DNA of 64,000 nucleotides, taken from assembly GCA_964353175.1 (NCBI GenBank), contig CAYGUX010000002.1:1-64000 (forward strand), written 5' to 3'. The stretch is from JAIYCX01 sp964353175. Lineage in GTDB: Bacteria; Bdellovibrionota_C; UBA2361; SZUA-149; DAOLCO01. Shown one piece after another: positions 25,901 through 34,677 of this stretch; the stretch's first letter is position 1, and every line of letters begins with the position of its first letter. The position numbers were made by a program, and so were the translations under genes. The notes beneath the pieces are model-generated. The model did no database searches, was not told where the DNA came from, and saw only the letters and a list, made by a program, of their open reading frames with translations.

Positions 25901-26623
25901 ATGATAGAGAATAGGCCGTTAGATATCATAGAGGAAGAAAGACTGGGCTTGATCGGAAGGATTAAGGATAGTTCTGAGCTCCCATGGGGGGAGAGAGTCG
26001 GGATTGTTTTGGTCCACGGAAGGGCTGGGAATGAAACGGTGATGTGGGTATTCTCAAAAATAATTGAAGGCTTTGATCCAATTGTTTTTGCCCCTCGGGC
26101 TATAGCTCCTGATAAAATAGGAGGTTATAGTTGGTGGGAAGTTGAGAGTGATTTTAGAGGAAGTATTTCAGAGCCCAAAGAAAGTATTAGTCCGGAGGCA
26201 GGTTGGTTAAAGTTAAATCCATCCATTGAGGCTCTTGAAAGTGCAGTTCGTAAACTCCCAGATCTATACGGGGTAGATCCTAAGAAAGTAGTAGCTATTG
26301 GCTTTAGTCAAGGTGGTGCATTAATTAGTAGCGTCGCATTAGCCAATCCCACTTTGTTTAGAGGAGTAGCGATGTTGGCAAGCTTTACACCTAATATCGT
26401 AAGGGAAAGATATAAGGATATCGATAATATGAGCTTACCTTCATTCTTTATGTCCCATGGAGTGCTGGATCAGATAATACCTTATGAAAAAGCATTGGTA
26501 ACAAAAGAATTTATTGAAAAGAAGGCAAGTAGTTTTCACTTTCACCATGATCAGGTTACACATAAGATTAGTAGCTCGGGAATGAGGGAGTTAAAGGTCT
26601 GGATTGAGGAACTTCTAAAATGA
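25901..26623 (+). CDS. Alpha/beta hydrolase, phospholipase/carboxylesterase type
   Basis: A 240-residue serine hydrolase of the abhydrolase_2 / YpfH group. VLVHGRAGN forms the oxyanion region. The triad is S136 in GFSQGG, D190 in HGVLDQIIP and H221 in VTHKIS. No signal peptide, so cytoplasmic. Substrates of such enzymes are small esters or lysophospholipids, and none can be named here. The stop overlaps the start of the receiver-domain gene by four bases (ATGA), so the two are co-translated. Confidence 0.85.
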   Translation: MIENRPLDIIEEERLGLIGRIKDSSELPWGERVGIVLVHGRAGNETVMWVFSKIIEGFDPIVFAPRAIAPDKIGGYSWWEVESDFRGSISEPKESISPEAGWLKLNPSIEALESAVRKLPDLYGVDPKKVVAIGFSQGGALISSVALANPTLFRGVAMLASFTPNIVRERYKDIDNMSLPSFFMSHGVLDQIIPYEKALVTKEFIEKKASSFHFHHDQVTHKISSSGMRELKVWIEELLK

Positions 26624-26979
26624 AAAATATTCTGTTGTTAGATGATGATCCACTTATTCATCAATTGGTTAGAAGTGTTGTTACTTCTTTATCTTTCCAG
26701 CTCTTTTCGGCCTTAACTGTAGCTGAAGCTACGAAGTTTGTTACAGAACAAAAGATTGAGTTTGCAGTATGTGATCTATTTTTAGAGGGTGATTTAGGTG
26801 ATCAACTTAGTAATAATTTTATTAGAGAAGTTTTAGTACCCAATAAAATATCTTATTGTAGATTGACGAGTGCGCCAAGTTTAGTTCCAGAAGACTGTAG
26901 GGGTATTAATGTCATTGATAAAAGTAAGTTCTATCAAAGTGAGATGGAGCTTTATGAGGTTTTGCTTAGCTCTATCTAG
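26620..26979 (+). CDS. Stand-alone response regulator receiver domain
   Basis: 119 residues forming a single receiver domain without an output domain. Acidic pocket residues D8, D9 and D10 are present in LLLDDDP, the phosphoacceptor candidate is D52 in CDLFLEG, a Thr/Ser stands near 84, and the conserved Lys lies in IDKSK. Sequence after D52 is divergent from CheY. It is translationally coupled to an esterase gene (ATGA overlap). The partner histidine kinase is not in the window. Confidence 0.8.
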   Translation: MKNILLLDDDPLIHQLVRSVVTSLSFQLFSALTVAEATKFVTEQKIEFAVCDLFLEGDLGDQLSNNFIREVLVPNKISYCRLTSAPSLVPEDCRGINVIDKSKFYQSEMELYEVLLSSI

Positions 26980-26994
26980 GCAGCATTATACCAT

Positions 26995-27432
26995 TTAACG
27001 ATATAGGCCTTCTACTGCATAGTGTGAAAGTTTTACTCGGCCAGGGCCTGTTGATTCGAATACTAAACCTGCCGAATTGAAATTTGTAGGTAAAGATCTA
27101 ACCGTTACCGCACTTTCAAAATCACCTTTCTTAAATGTAAATAGAATAGGCTCTGATTCTTTTCTATCTATTGTAACTCTCGTTACTCCTTTGTCGTTGG
27201 TAAATCCAAAAGCTTCGCCTTGTTGAGTTCTCGCTGTAACTCTATACCCAGATAATGGAGTTCTACTTGGTCCGATAAGTAGAATTTCAAATAATAGAGA
27301 CTTAGATCCGATTTTTTCATCAACTTTGGAAGGTTCTGGTACATATCCAATATTTGGCGCAGTAGCACAACTTATAAACGAGCAGATTAATAGTATAGAG
27401 CAGAATATGAGTAGAGGATTGTATTTTTTCAT
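26995..27432 (-). CDS. Putative lipoprotein
   Basis: 145 residues with a type II signal peptide: basic start, hydrophobic core LLIFCSILLICS and lipobox FISC with the lipidated Cys22. The mature part is short and beta-rich (GYRVTARTQQGEAFGFTNDKG, VTIDRKE), a pattern close to carboxypeptidase-regulatory or Ig-like modules. No enzyme motif is seen. It is convergent with the receiver gene and divergent from the Nudix gene. Confidence 0.75.
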   Translation of the reverse strand: MKKYNPLLIFCSILLICSFISCATAPNIGYVPEPSKVDEKIGSKSLLFEILLIGPSRTPLSGYRVTARTQQGEAFGFTNDKGVTRVTIDRKESEPILFTFKKGDFESAVTVRSLPTNFNSAGLVFESTGPGRVKLSHYAVEGLYR

Positions 27433-27503
27433 TCTTAATAATATAGATTAGTTATTGTTAGCACTATAACAGGCTTTAGTATCTTCTCGAAAGCTATAAA
27501 TTC

Positions 27504-27986
27504 ATGTCCCAATCTATACAATTAGCCACACTTTGTTATCTTGTAACTCAGGATAGTATCTTGATGCTTCATCGCAATAAAAATCCAGAAGATTTTCATT
27601 TTGGTAAGTGGAATGGGCTTGGAGGGAAGTGTAATCTTCGAGAAACTCCTGAGGACTGTGTGAGAAGAGAGGTTTTTGAAGAGAGTGGTCTTACTATCAC
27701 TACTGCAGACTCTTTGGGCATCTTAAATTTCCCAAATTTTACCCCCAGCGTAGATTGGAATGTTCATCTTTATCGTTCCTTGGACTTTAGTGGGGAATTA
27801 ACTGAGAACCATGAAGGATCTTTAAGTTGGATTAAGAAGTCAGATGTATTAAATTTAAATCTATGGCCTGGAGATCAGGTTTTTCTGCCTTACGTGATTC
27901 GCGGAGAAGAAATATCGGGAAGGTTTTATTATGAAAACGGAGTTTATAAAGGACATGAGATAGATAGGACATTTAAGTCCCTTTAA
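27504..27986 (+). CDS. Nudix hydrolase (MutT/MTH1-like)
   Basis: 160 residues with a complete Nudix box Gx5Ex7REUxEExGU from G41 to L63 (GKCNLRE...REVFEESGL). HRNKNPEDFHFGKWNGLGGK before the box resembles 8-oxo-dGTP / 2-hydroxy-dATP diphosphatases of the MTH1 group. The likely role is cleaning oxidised nucleotides. The box itself does not prove the substrate. The gene stands alone with no operon partner visible. Confidence 0.88.
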   Translation: MSQSIQLATLCYLVTQDSILMLHRNKNPEDFHFGKWNGLGGKCNLRETPEDCVRREVFEESGLTITTADSLGILNFPNFTPSVDWNVHLYRSLDFSGELTENHEGSLSWIKKSDVLNLNLWPGDQVFLPYVIRGEEISGRFYYENGVYKGHEIDRTFKSL

Positions 27987-28051
27987 TAAAAGCGTATTTT
28001 TGTTCAGAAATAGTTTTTGAATTTTGTCTAACCTGCCGATCTAAATAAGGT

Positions 28052-29773
28052 ATGGTTTTGAGTTTAAAAAATAATAGTTATTCTTATAAGTGCCTTAGAT
28101 TCGTAATGGGTCTTATGTGTTTTTGTATGTGCGTGGTCACTATCTCAGAAGTTAGAGCTGATGATGTCAGGTATAGCCACGATAAGATTTTAGTTTCTTT
28201 ATTTAGTTCGGCTTTGGATTCTTTGAGTAAGGGCGATTTAATCCAGTCTCAGATGGAAATCTCTAGTTTGAAAGAGGAGGCCAGTAAGCTGGGATATAGT
28301 GAACTAAGTGAATTTTCATATAGAATTTTAAGAGCGGCTAAGGTTCATAAGGGTTCTCTTAGTGAGCGGAAACAAATTGTTCAAATGGCAGAGTTTCTTT
28401 CTCCTAATCATCCCGGAGTGATGTTGACTATATCAAGTAATTCAGATCTATTCGGAACGATGGAACAACTCGCGTATTTAAAAAACGGAGTGTTAAATTT
28501 AGTCCATTACCCCTTAACTAGTCTCAGTATCCTAAGTCGATTAATGGTGGTGCTAGCTGTCGCCGGGGTTTTAGCAACATTCTCAGTATTTCTACTTATA
28601 CTAATTGCTTCGATATCTGAATTGGCCGCCACTTGTGGAAGGCTCTTTAACCGTAAGAATAAAAAAGTTGGAGGTCCGGTAGTATTCATTCTAGCAGTAA
28701 TAGGCCCATTATTCCTACCACTAAATGTAGCAATGGTTATATGGGCGGCATTCTTAGTGTTAGCTATGCCTAGGTTTTGGTGGCTTGGAATGCTGATATC
28801 ATTCTATGCAATATATGTTGATTTCCTTCTTATACCTACTTCGATGTTGATTTCTTTTGCAGAGAGTCCATCTAGTAGAGCTTTAGAATCTATGGCCAAT
28901 GAGGGATTTGTACCAAGGGTTATGGACTATGTCGATGACGAAATTCAAAAAGAGTCTGATAGCCCTGTGTGGCATTTTATCCTGGGTCATATTTTTCAAA
29001 CTAGAGGCGATGACGTAAAGGGCTTAGAATCTTATGAGAATGCTAAACACTACTTGGATGGAGAAAAGAGTATCTCTTCTTTAATCTCTTTCAATGAGGC
29101 GATTTACTCATTTAGAAGAGGGGATACTCAACTGGCATTTGATGAATTGATGGCTTTAAGGAGAGAAGGTTGGAAACAATTTGAACTTTTGTATGATATT
29201 TCTTTGGCTAGTTCAATTTTGCATAATAGTGAAGTTTATGAGGCGGTATTCAAAGAAATGCAACAATCTTATCCTACTAGATTAGCGGAAATTTTGGCTA
29301 CTCAAGGTGATGTGCCCTCACCAATTTTAAGTAGTTTACCTAATGACTTTTTTATGGAAATGTTACGGCATCAAGTATCTCATATTTATACGGTGAGTAA
29401 GGAAGGATATGGTAATGCAGGCCTAATAAAATTAGGTTTGTATCTAAGTGTTTTTATATTGGGAGCATTTAAGGGGGCGACTAGGAAGTCTCTACGTTAT
29501 TCCAGGACGTTTATAAGTCAACGTTTATTTATTGACGTGAGGCGTAATAAGTTTTGGTCCTATATACCTATGGGTTGGGCGATTAGAGAAGGACGATTGT
29601 TTTTGTTGTACGCGTATATAAATATTTTAGTTTTAATCGCGATACTCATTAGTGCTAAGCCCATTAAACTATTTTTTGAGTCTGATGGTGGCCTGTCAAT
29701 TCTCTATTTGCTTATATTCGGATTGCTCATACTCGGATTAAAGCATTTTAATAGTGAGGTGCAGGATGCTTAA
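28052..29773 (+). CDS. Multi-pass membrane protein with TPR-like middle
   Basis: 573 residues. A signal peptide or first TM (GLMCFCMCVVTISEVRA) precedes a helical extracytoplasmic region. TM segments follow at about 163-190 and 206-275, then a soluble helical region about 295-400 with TPR-like A/B pairs (WHFILGHIFQTRGDDVKGLESY; FNEAIYSFRRGDTQLAFDEL), and C-terminal TM segments at about 465-485 and 515-567. No enzyme motif. The DUF4388 gene starts inside its 3' end (8-base overlap), so it opens a four-gene cassette with the pseudokinase and kinase. It may be a membrane scaffold or sensor for that cassette, by context only. Confidence 0.75.
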   Translation: MVLSLKNNSYSYKCLRFVMGLMCFCMCVVTISEVRADDVRYSHDKILVSLFSSALDSLSKGDLIQSQMEISSLKEEASKLGYSELSEFSYRILRAAKVHKGSLSERKQIVQMAEFLSPNHPGVMLTISSNSDLFGTMEQLAYLKNGVLNLVHYPLTSLSILSRLMVVLAVAGVLATFSVFLLILIASISELAATCGRLFNRKNKKVGGPVVFILAVIGPLFLPLNVAMVIWAAFLVLAMPRFWWLGMLISFYAIYVDFLLIPTSMLISFAESPSSRALESMANEGFVPRVMDYVDDEIQKESDSPVWHFILGHIFQTRGDDVKGLESYENAKHYLDGEKSISSLISFNEAIYSFRRGDTQLAFDELMALRREGWKQFELLYDISLASSILHNSEVYEAVFKEMQQSYPTRLAEILATQGDVPSPILSSLPNDFFMEMLRHQVSHIYTVSKEGYGNAGLIKLGLYLSVFILGAFKGATRKSLRYSRTFISQRLFIDVRRNKFWSYIPMGWAIREGRLFLLYAYINILVLIAILISAKPIKLFFESDGGLSILYLLIFGLLILGLKHFNSEVQDA

Positions 29774-30701
29774 TGAGAATGTTTCAGTATCTAAATCTGA
29801 TCAGTTAACTTTATCAGCACTCCCTTCCGTGCTACGTAATCTATCCCAGCTAGGACGTAGTGGAATACTTAGAACTAGTTTTTTAAATGGTTTTGCATAT
29901 TTCGAATTGGAAGCTGGAAACATTACTCGTTTTCTAGTTCCTGAGGAAGTTTTTGTTGACTATTTGGTGGCTAAGTTGACTCAAGCTAATTTGCTTAAGG
30001 TTAATATTGCAGAACTATTAGTACAGAGTCAGATGGATTTAAGAGAATTTTCTTTGTTTTTGGTAGAAGAAAAAATGAGTACGAATACTCAAGTGTCGGC
30101 GATGTTTTTGAAGTTCTCCAGAGAGATTATGTTTACGTTGTTTGAACAGGCGGAAGGCACTTTGGATTTTAACATTAGAACTGATTTAATCGACCACATA
30201 GAACCTACTGCGTATGAGCTAACTATTTCCGCCACACCTGGACAGATTTTTCTAGACTATCGGGAAATGAGAGAAAAGGTGCTTGAGTTAGAAGATATGG
30301 GTATGTACTATTTCAGTAGCAAGACGGAACTTGGCACGATTTTTTCTCCTATAGAAAAGAGTATCGTGGATAGGGCTCAGTCTGGAGCGGATATTCAAGG
30401 TCTGATAGATGGAGTTTTCGAAGCAAGGGATGAAGTTGTTGAAACTATGCTTAGACTTACTCAGTCAGGTATCTTGATAGTCGATCAAGTTCCAGGTATT
30501 GAAGGGGACGTTCTTAGCCAAGCTGTTGGTTTGCAAAGTAGCGAAATGGAGAGAGAAAAAAGTTCCACCCTTCCAGTGGAAGATAAGAAGGGGGTATTCC
30601 CAGAGAATTGCTTGCCATATATCGTATTAGCGATGCTTGCCAAGTTTGTTATAGAGTATAGCTCTTTGATTAGTATTGTTGAAAATACATTTCCAAATTA
30701 A
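29766..30701 (+). CDS. DUF4388 (PATAN) domain protein
   Basis: About 311 residues from ATG 29766, which has GAGGTG at a good distance; a GTG at 29754 is less likely. The first 150 residues fit the DUF4388/PATAN pattern: LPSVLRNLSQLGRSGILRTS, a beta pair FAYFELEAGNITRF, then a helical dimer-like part and LFEQAEGTLDFNI. A winged-helix-like C-terminal region (about 180-245) follows. PATAN domains occur with receivers and Ser/Thr kinases and are thought to mediate protein contacts in signalling. It overlaps the preceding gene by 8 bases, and the next starts two bases after its stop. Confidence 0.78.
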   Translation: MLNENVSVSKSDQLTLSALPSVLRNLSQLGRSGILRTSFLNGFAYFELEAGNITRFLVPEEVFVDYLVAKLTQANLLKVNIAELLVQSQMDLREFSLFLVEEKMSTNTQVSAMFLKFSREIMFTLFEQAEGTLDFNIRTDLIDHIEPTAYELTISATPGQIFLDYREMREKVLELEDMGMYYFSSKTELGTIFSPIEKSIVDRAQSGADIQGLIDGVFEARDEVVETMLRLTQSGILIVDQVPGIEGDVLSQAVGLQSSEMEREKSSTLPVEDKKGVFPENCLPYIVLAMLAKFVIEYSSLISIVENTFPN

Positions 30702-30703
30702 TT

Positions 30704-32377
30704 ATGACTAAAAGAAGAAAAGCAATTACAGGAGAGTTCAAAAATGAAGTACTTCATTTTGGTAAGCTCATTGTAAAGCAGGAAGGCTTGTTATTCTTCA
30801 ATGTTAAGATTGAAGGTGATTCAAGCCCCGACTCATTGGCAGTCGTGTTGGATAGTTATGCGCCTGATGGTTCAAACTCTTTGACGGTAGGTAGTTATGC
30901 AAGCATCGTTAATTCTATAGCGGCACTACAAGAGATTGTTGCTCCTATTATAGAGCTTGGAATGGCCCCCGACAATAAACCATTCTTAATCTCGGAAAGT
31001 CCCGTAGGAGGATCCTTAGACCAATACTTATTTTCAAGTAAAGAGAGTTTAATTGCATTCTTTAAGAAGTTTTGGGTGGCATACTTAGCTATAGAAGAAG
31101 TTGGAGTCAATCTTTCCTATTTAGATAGTAGAAATATATATGTGGAGTCTGCGCATCCTATTATATTTCCTTCCGTAAGATCTTTGGTGGGAGGGGATCT
31201 AGTGGAGGAATTGTTAGGTCTTGTTGATCAGGATACTTCTTTTAGGGTTTTTAAAACAATATTGGCCAATTCACTTTTTCTAAATAGTGATATTATTGGT
31301 CATGGAGTTGATCTAGAAGATGATCTGATGAGATTGGCGGTCTTTCAGATGGATTCTTTTTTAGACAACCTGGTCTCAGTCCAACAGGCCGCTTCTAGTG
31401 AGAACACTTTTGATCTAAATTCTTTTGATGAAGTTGGCGATTTTAAAGATACTTTAGAGGACGATAATTTCGTACATAGGGAGGAAGACTCGTTTAAGCC
31501 CGTAAGTAGTTTGGGCCAAAATCAGTTTAAAGAGGAATGGAAAGATCCTGAGTTAGGTGAGAGTAAGGGGACAAAAGCTTTATCTTTAGCTAAAAGAATT
31601 TGGACAGTGGTTATCCCAATTATAATAAAAATATGTTCTAAAATTATTTCAATCCTCTCTATTTTGCCTAAAAAGGTTAAAATAGGTCTTTCTGTATTAG
31701 GACTTCTTTTATTGGTTTATATGTTTGGACTAGGTGGAGAAAACGTTAAATCATCGAGTAGGACTGAAGCGAAATCTTTGATAAGCGATGTCGTGCCGGA
31801 AGAGAGTAGGGGGGCAGGCCACAGTGGAAATGTGGAAGAGCGAGAGAATGAAGTTCTTAAGCCACGGCAGTCAGAAGAAGTAGAGGATCCTCGAACTGAT
31901 GATCAAGGGGAAGATTATGAAGAAACGGTTCCCGAGACTGAAAATATCATTGTTGCGCCAAAAGTTGAGAATAAGCCTATGGGGGCTGAAGGAGCAAGAG
32001 AGGGTATGCGCTCAAAACAAACAGCGGAAGACCTAGACGCTATCCAAAGTTTGAAAGGCCCATTAAAGAAGAGTCAAATTGGTGTCCTAGTAAAATTATC
32101 TATATCTGATGATTTCGAAGTGCGAATTGCCAGTATTAGAGCTTTGGGTGAGTTGGCTCCTAAGGGAGATGATGAAGTTAAGGAAAGTTTACTCAAAAGT
32201 TTATCTGATTCGGATTATTTAGTCAGAGGTTTTGCAGTTAGTTCAATCACAGCATATCTAGAAGAAAAGTCCGTGCCTATTCTCGAGCAGCATCGGGCAA
32301 ATGAAGAAAGTGAAATTGTTATGGCCGCGATAGATAGAGCCATAAAACGGTTAGAATTCTATAAAAAGAGAAGATAG
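30704..32377 (+). CDS. Predicted pseudokinase-TM-HEAT repeat protein
   Basis: 557 residues. The first 220 follow the Hanks kinase outline without its catalytic residues. VVLDS stands where VALK is expected (D50 for Lys), and PFLISESPVGGSLDQYL matches the hinge. GVNLSYLDSRNI (134-145) aligns with GVVHRDLKPSNI, so H-R-D became L-S-Y and only Asn144 is kept. FPSV replaces DFG. A variable acidic linker, one or two TM segments (about 300-345), a Glu-rich linker, and HEAT-like repeats (about 445-545, EVRIASIRALGELA and YLVRGFAVSSITAYL) follow. It is directly upstream of an intact kinase. The kinase-fold call is by eye and moderately sure. HEAT and TM are clearer. Confidence 0.7.
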   Translation: MTKRRKAITGEFKNEVLHFGKLIVKQEGLLFFNVKIEGDSSPDSLAVVLDSYAPDGSNSLTVGSYASIVNSIAALQEIVAPIIELGMAPDNKPFLISESPVGGSLDQYLFSSKESLIAFFKKFWVAYLAIEEVGVNLSYLDSRNIYVESAHPIIFPSVRSLVGGDLVEELLGLVDQDTSFRVFKTILANSLFLNSDIIGHGVDLEDDLMRLAVFQMDSFLDNLVSVQQAASSENTFDLNSFDEVGDFKDTLEDDNFVHREEDSFKPVSSLGQNQFKEEWKDPELGESKGTKALSLAKRIWTVVIPIIIKICSKIISILSILPKKVKIGLSVLGLLLLVYMFGLGGENVKSSSRTEAKSLISDVVPEESRGAGHSGNVEERENEVLKPRQSEEVEDPRTDDQGEDYEETVPETENIIVAPKVENKPMGAEGAREGMRSKQTAEDLDAIQSLKGPLKKSQIGVLVKLSISDDFEVRIASIRALGELAPKGDDEVKESLLKSLSDSDYLVRGFAVSSITAYLEEKSVPILEQHRANEESEIVMAAIDRAIKRLEFYKKRR

Positions 32378-32448
32378 TCCTTTCAATTAATCTTATTTTG
32401 GCATAAAAGTAGTCTCCTATTTTTAAGGCTAGCTCTAAGTTTTGTTCT

Positions 32449-34665
32449 ATGCAGATTGGAAGTATTGTAAATGATCGGTATAAGATTATCTGCCAAATTG
32501 CTGTGGGTGGTATGGGTGCGGTTTATTTTGTAGAAGATCTTGAGCTAAATTCGGAAGGAGTAGCATTAAAGATTCTACATCAACAGACGGATATTGACCC
32601 TGAAGTTTTTAAGAGATTTCGAAATGAAGTTTTAATAGCTAGAAGTTTAAGTCATCCAGGGATAGTACGTACTCATGATTTAGGTCGGACAGAGGACGGT
32701 GTTTATTTCATTACAATGGAGTATGTTGAAGGTCAGACCTTAAAGGCTATATTAAAGTCATTTGATTTCAACAAAGTTAAAGATAGAGAAAAGCTCTATG
32801 GGTATTATTTAAATATCCTAGCTGCAGTTACTTATGCCCATTCCAAGGGCGTAATCCATAGAGACTTAAAACCCGCGAATGTTCTAATTTCAAGTGCAGG
32901 TGAAGCTAAGATTGCAGACTTTGGTACAGCTAGGTCAGTTGAATTGTCTGAGGGTTTGACCAAGACTGGATTCTCCGTTGGTACTCCCGAATATATGTCC
33001 CCAGAGCAAATTAGAGGCGAAAACTTAGATCATACATGTGATATTTATTCTATGGGCGTTTTGCTTTTTGAGATAGTAACTGGCACTAAGCCATTCTCGG
33101 CAGACTCTCCTATAGGAGTGGCGTATAAACAACTTAATGAGCCCTTACCAAAGCTTGCAGATAAGGGTTTTAGTGGTTTCTATTGTTTGGAAGCAATTAT
33201 AGAAATTTGTACAAAGAAAAATAGAGAAGAGCGTTATTTGAGTGTCGCTGATTTAACTAAAGCATTTGAAATCGCGATATCTCCCAATGGCAGTACGAGT
33301 AGTCAAGAATTTGTAGGATTGATTCCCCCTGGATCATCATCGTCAGATTCAATCTCATCCGACAAGAATTCAGCTTGGAGTATGGGGGGAGATAATGATC
33401 TCAGAGTCTCTAGGACGGTTCGAAGAGATGCAGATAAAAAGGGCGTAGGTACTTTGCTATTTATCGTTTTTATCTGTTTATTGTGTGGTCTTGCTTACCT
33501 ATTTTTGAAGCAGAATAGTCCTCTTATACGAATTCCAGAGGTACCAATTTTAGTTGATTCTAGTATCGGTGTTCATGATAGTGAAGTTGTTGAGGAGGTA
33601 AAAAAGGAAAAAATCATACCGGAGCAAAAGGTGAAAGTCTTAGCCGCGATTGCTAGTCCTAAAGAACGAGTTCTAAATTCAACTCCAGCCCCATCAATCG
33701 TTGTTGCTATTCTACCGCCACCTTTGCCATCTTTTTCACCATCACCATCACCATCACCATCACCATCACCATCACCATCACCATCTTACATACCGAAACC
33801 TAGTCCGATTGTTATTCTTAAACAAGGTTACATAGGTAAAAGTTTAGAAGTTTACTCTAATGATAGGAAGGGAAGTAAGTTTAGTTCGTCGTTCTTTAGG
33901 GAGGAAGATATTAAGGTAGAAATAGAGCTTGAGGTAAAAGAAAAAACTTTACCATTCTCCACCTCTGATATTCATAAAAGAACTTCTTTATTACTAATAG
34001 ATCCTAAAACTAATGTTGAGCTTGGTAGTTACTCCTCGGAAGTATATCCACTGGAAAATGGGGAAGTTACCCTCATATATACTGTAGATGCTAGGCAGAT
34101 ACAGTCCTTCCCTAATTTTATAAAAATAGATTTTATAATTGATGGTAGTTCATCTCAAGGGACTTTTATTAAAATTAGTGATCCGAAACAACTAGAAATA
34201 CTTCCAAAGGTTGAGGCACTACCAAACGTACCTAGTCAGTCCGTAAGTGTGGAGTTGCCTGTTAGTCCTAGGATTCCCGTGAGCCAAGAGTCAAGAGAAT
34301 TGCCCCAGGCTGTGTTGCCGAGTTTTTCTCAAGAAAGTGCAAGCCCTGTGGTAGAGACTCCTATGGAGGCGATCTATTTATCCGGCACTATTGATATTTT
34401 GGATCCAGGCAATCTGATCAAAGAACCACATGGAATTACATTAAACATTGAAACGAAAGGTACTGAGATAGTTGGGTCAGCTAAGATTACGGGTTTTGGT
34501 ACTTTTAAAGTCAAGGGCATATTTTATGAGAGGGGAGTAGAGTTTAATTTGTACGGAGAAAAACAGTCATTGAAATTGGTCGGTGGAAAGCGAGACTCTG
34601 GATTTAAGGGGACTTTTATAAGTACTTCGGGGGACCCTTCTAAGGGTACTTGGTTGCTTAAGTAG
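32449..34665 (+). CDS. Membrane Ser/Thr protein kinase (Hanks type)
   Basis: 738 residues. The kinase domain spans about 10-275 with all key residues: glycine loop AVGGMGAVY, VALK with K41, HRDLKPAN with D139, ADFGTAR and TPEYMSPEQ. One TM lies at about 335-355, so the kinase is cytoplasmic and the rest is periplasmic. The outer part has a Pro-rich stretch with (Ser-Pro)8 at 430-446, then two beta-rich regions with no known domain. No PASTA repeats are present. It is 71 bases after the pseudokinase gene, possibly with its own promoter. It likely phosphorylates partners in the cassette, by inference. Confidence 0.93.
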   Translation: MQIGSIVNDRYKIICQIAVGGMGAVYFVEDLELNSEGVALKILHQQTDIDPEVFKRFRNEVLIARSLSHPGIVRTHDLGRTEDGVYFITMEYVEGQTLKAILKSFDFNKVKDREKLYGYYLNILAAVTYAHSKGVIHRDLKPANVLISSAGEAKIADFGTARSVELSEGLTKTGFSVGTPEYMSPEQIRGENLDHTCDIYSMGVLLFEIVTGTKPFSADSPIGVAYKQLNEPLPKLADKGFSGFYCLEAIIEICTKKNREERYLSVADLTKAFEIAISPNGSTSSQEFVGLIPPGSSSSDSISSDKNSAWSMGGDNDLRVSRTVRRDADKKGVGTLLFIVFICLLCGLAYLFLKQNSPLIRIPEVPILVDSSIGVHDSEVVEEVKKEKIIPEQKVKVLAAIASPKERVLNSTPAPSIVVAILPPPLPSFSPSPSPSPSPSPSPSPSYIPKPSPIVILKQGYIGKSLEVYSNDRKGSKFSSSFFREEDIKVEIELEVKEKTLPFSTSDIHKRTSLLLIDPKTNVELGSYSSEVYPLENGEVTLIYTVDARQIQSFPNFIKIDFIIDGSSSQGTFIKISDPKQLEILPKVEALPNVPSQSVSVELPVSPRIPVSQESRELPQAVLPSFSQESASPVVETPMEAIYLSGTIDILDPGNLIKEPHGITLNIETKGTEIVGSAKITGFGTFKVKGIFYERGVEFNLYGEKQSLKLVGGKRDSGFKGTFISTSGDPSKGTWLLK
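33736..33783 (+). repeat. Hexanucleotide tandem repeat (TCACCA) x8 inside the kinase gene
   Basis: Eight perfect copies of TCACCA encode (Ser-Pro)8 in the periplasmic linker of the kinase. A 6-base unit changes length without shifting frame, so slippage would tune linker length and not switch the gene off. Confidence 0.95.
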
Positions 34666-34677
34666 GGTTTGCCGTAT

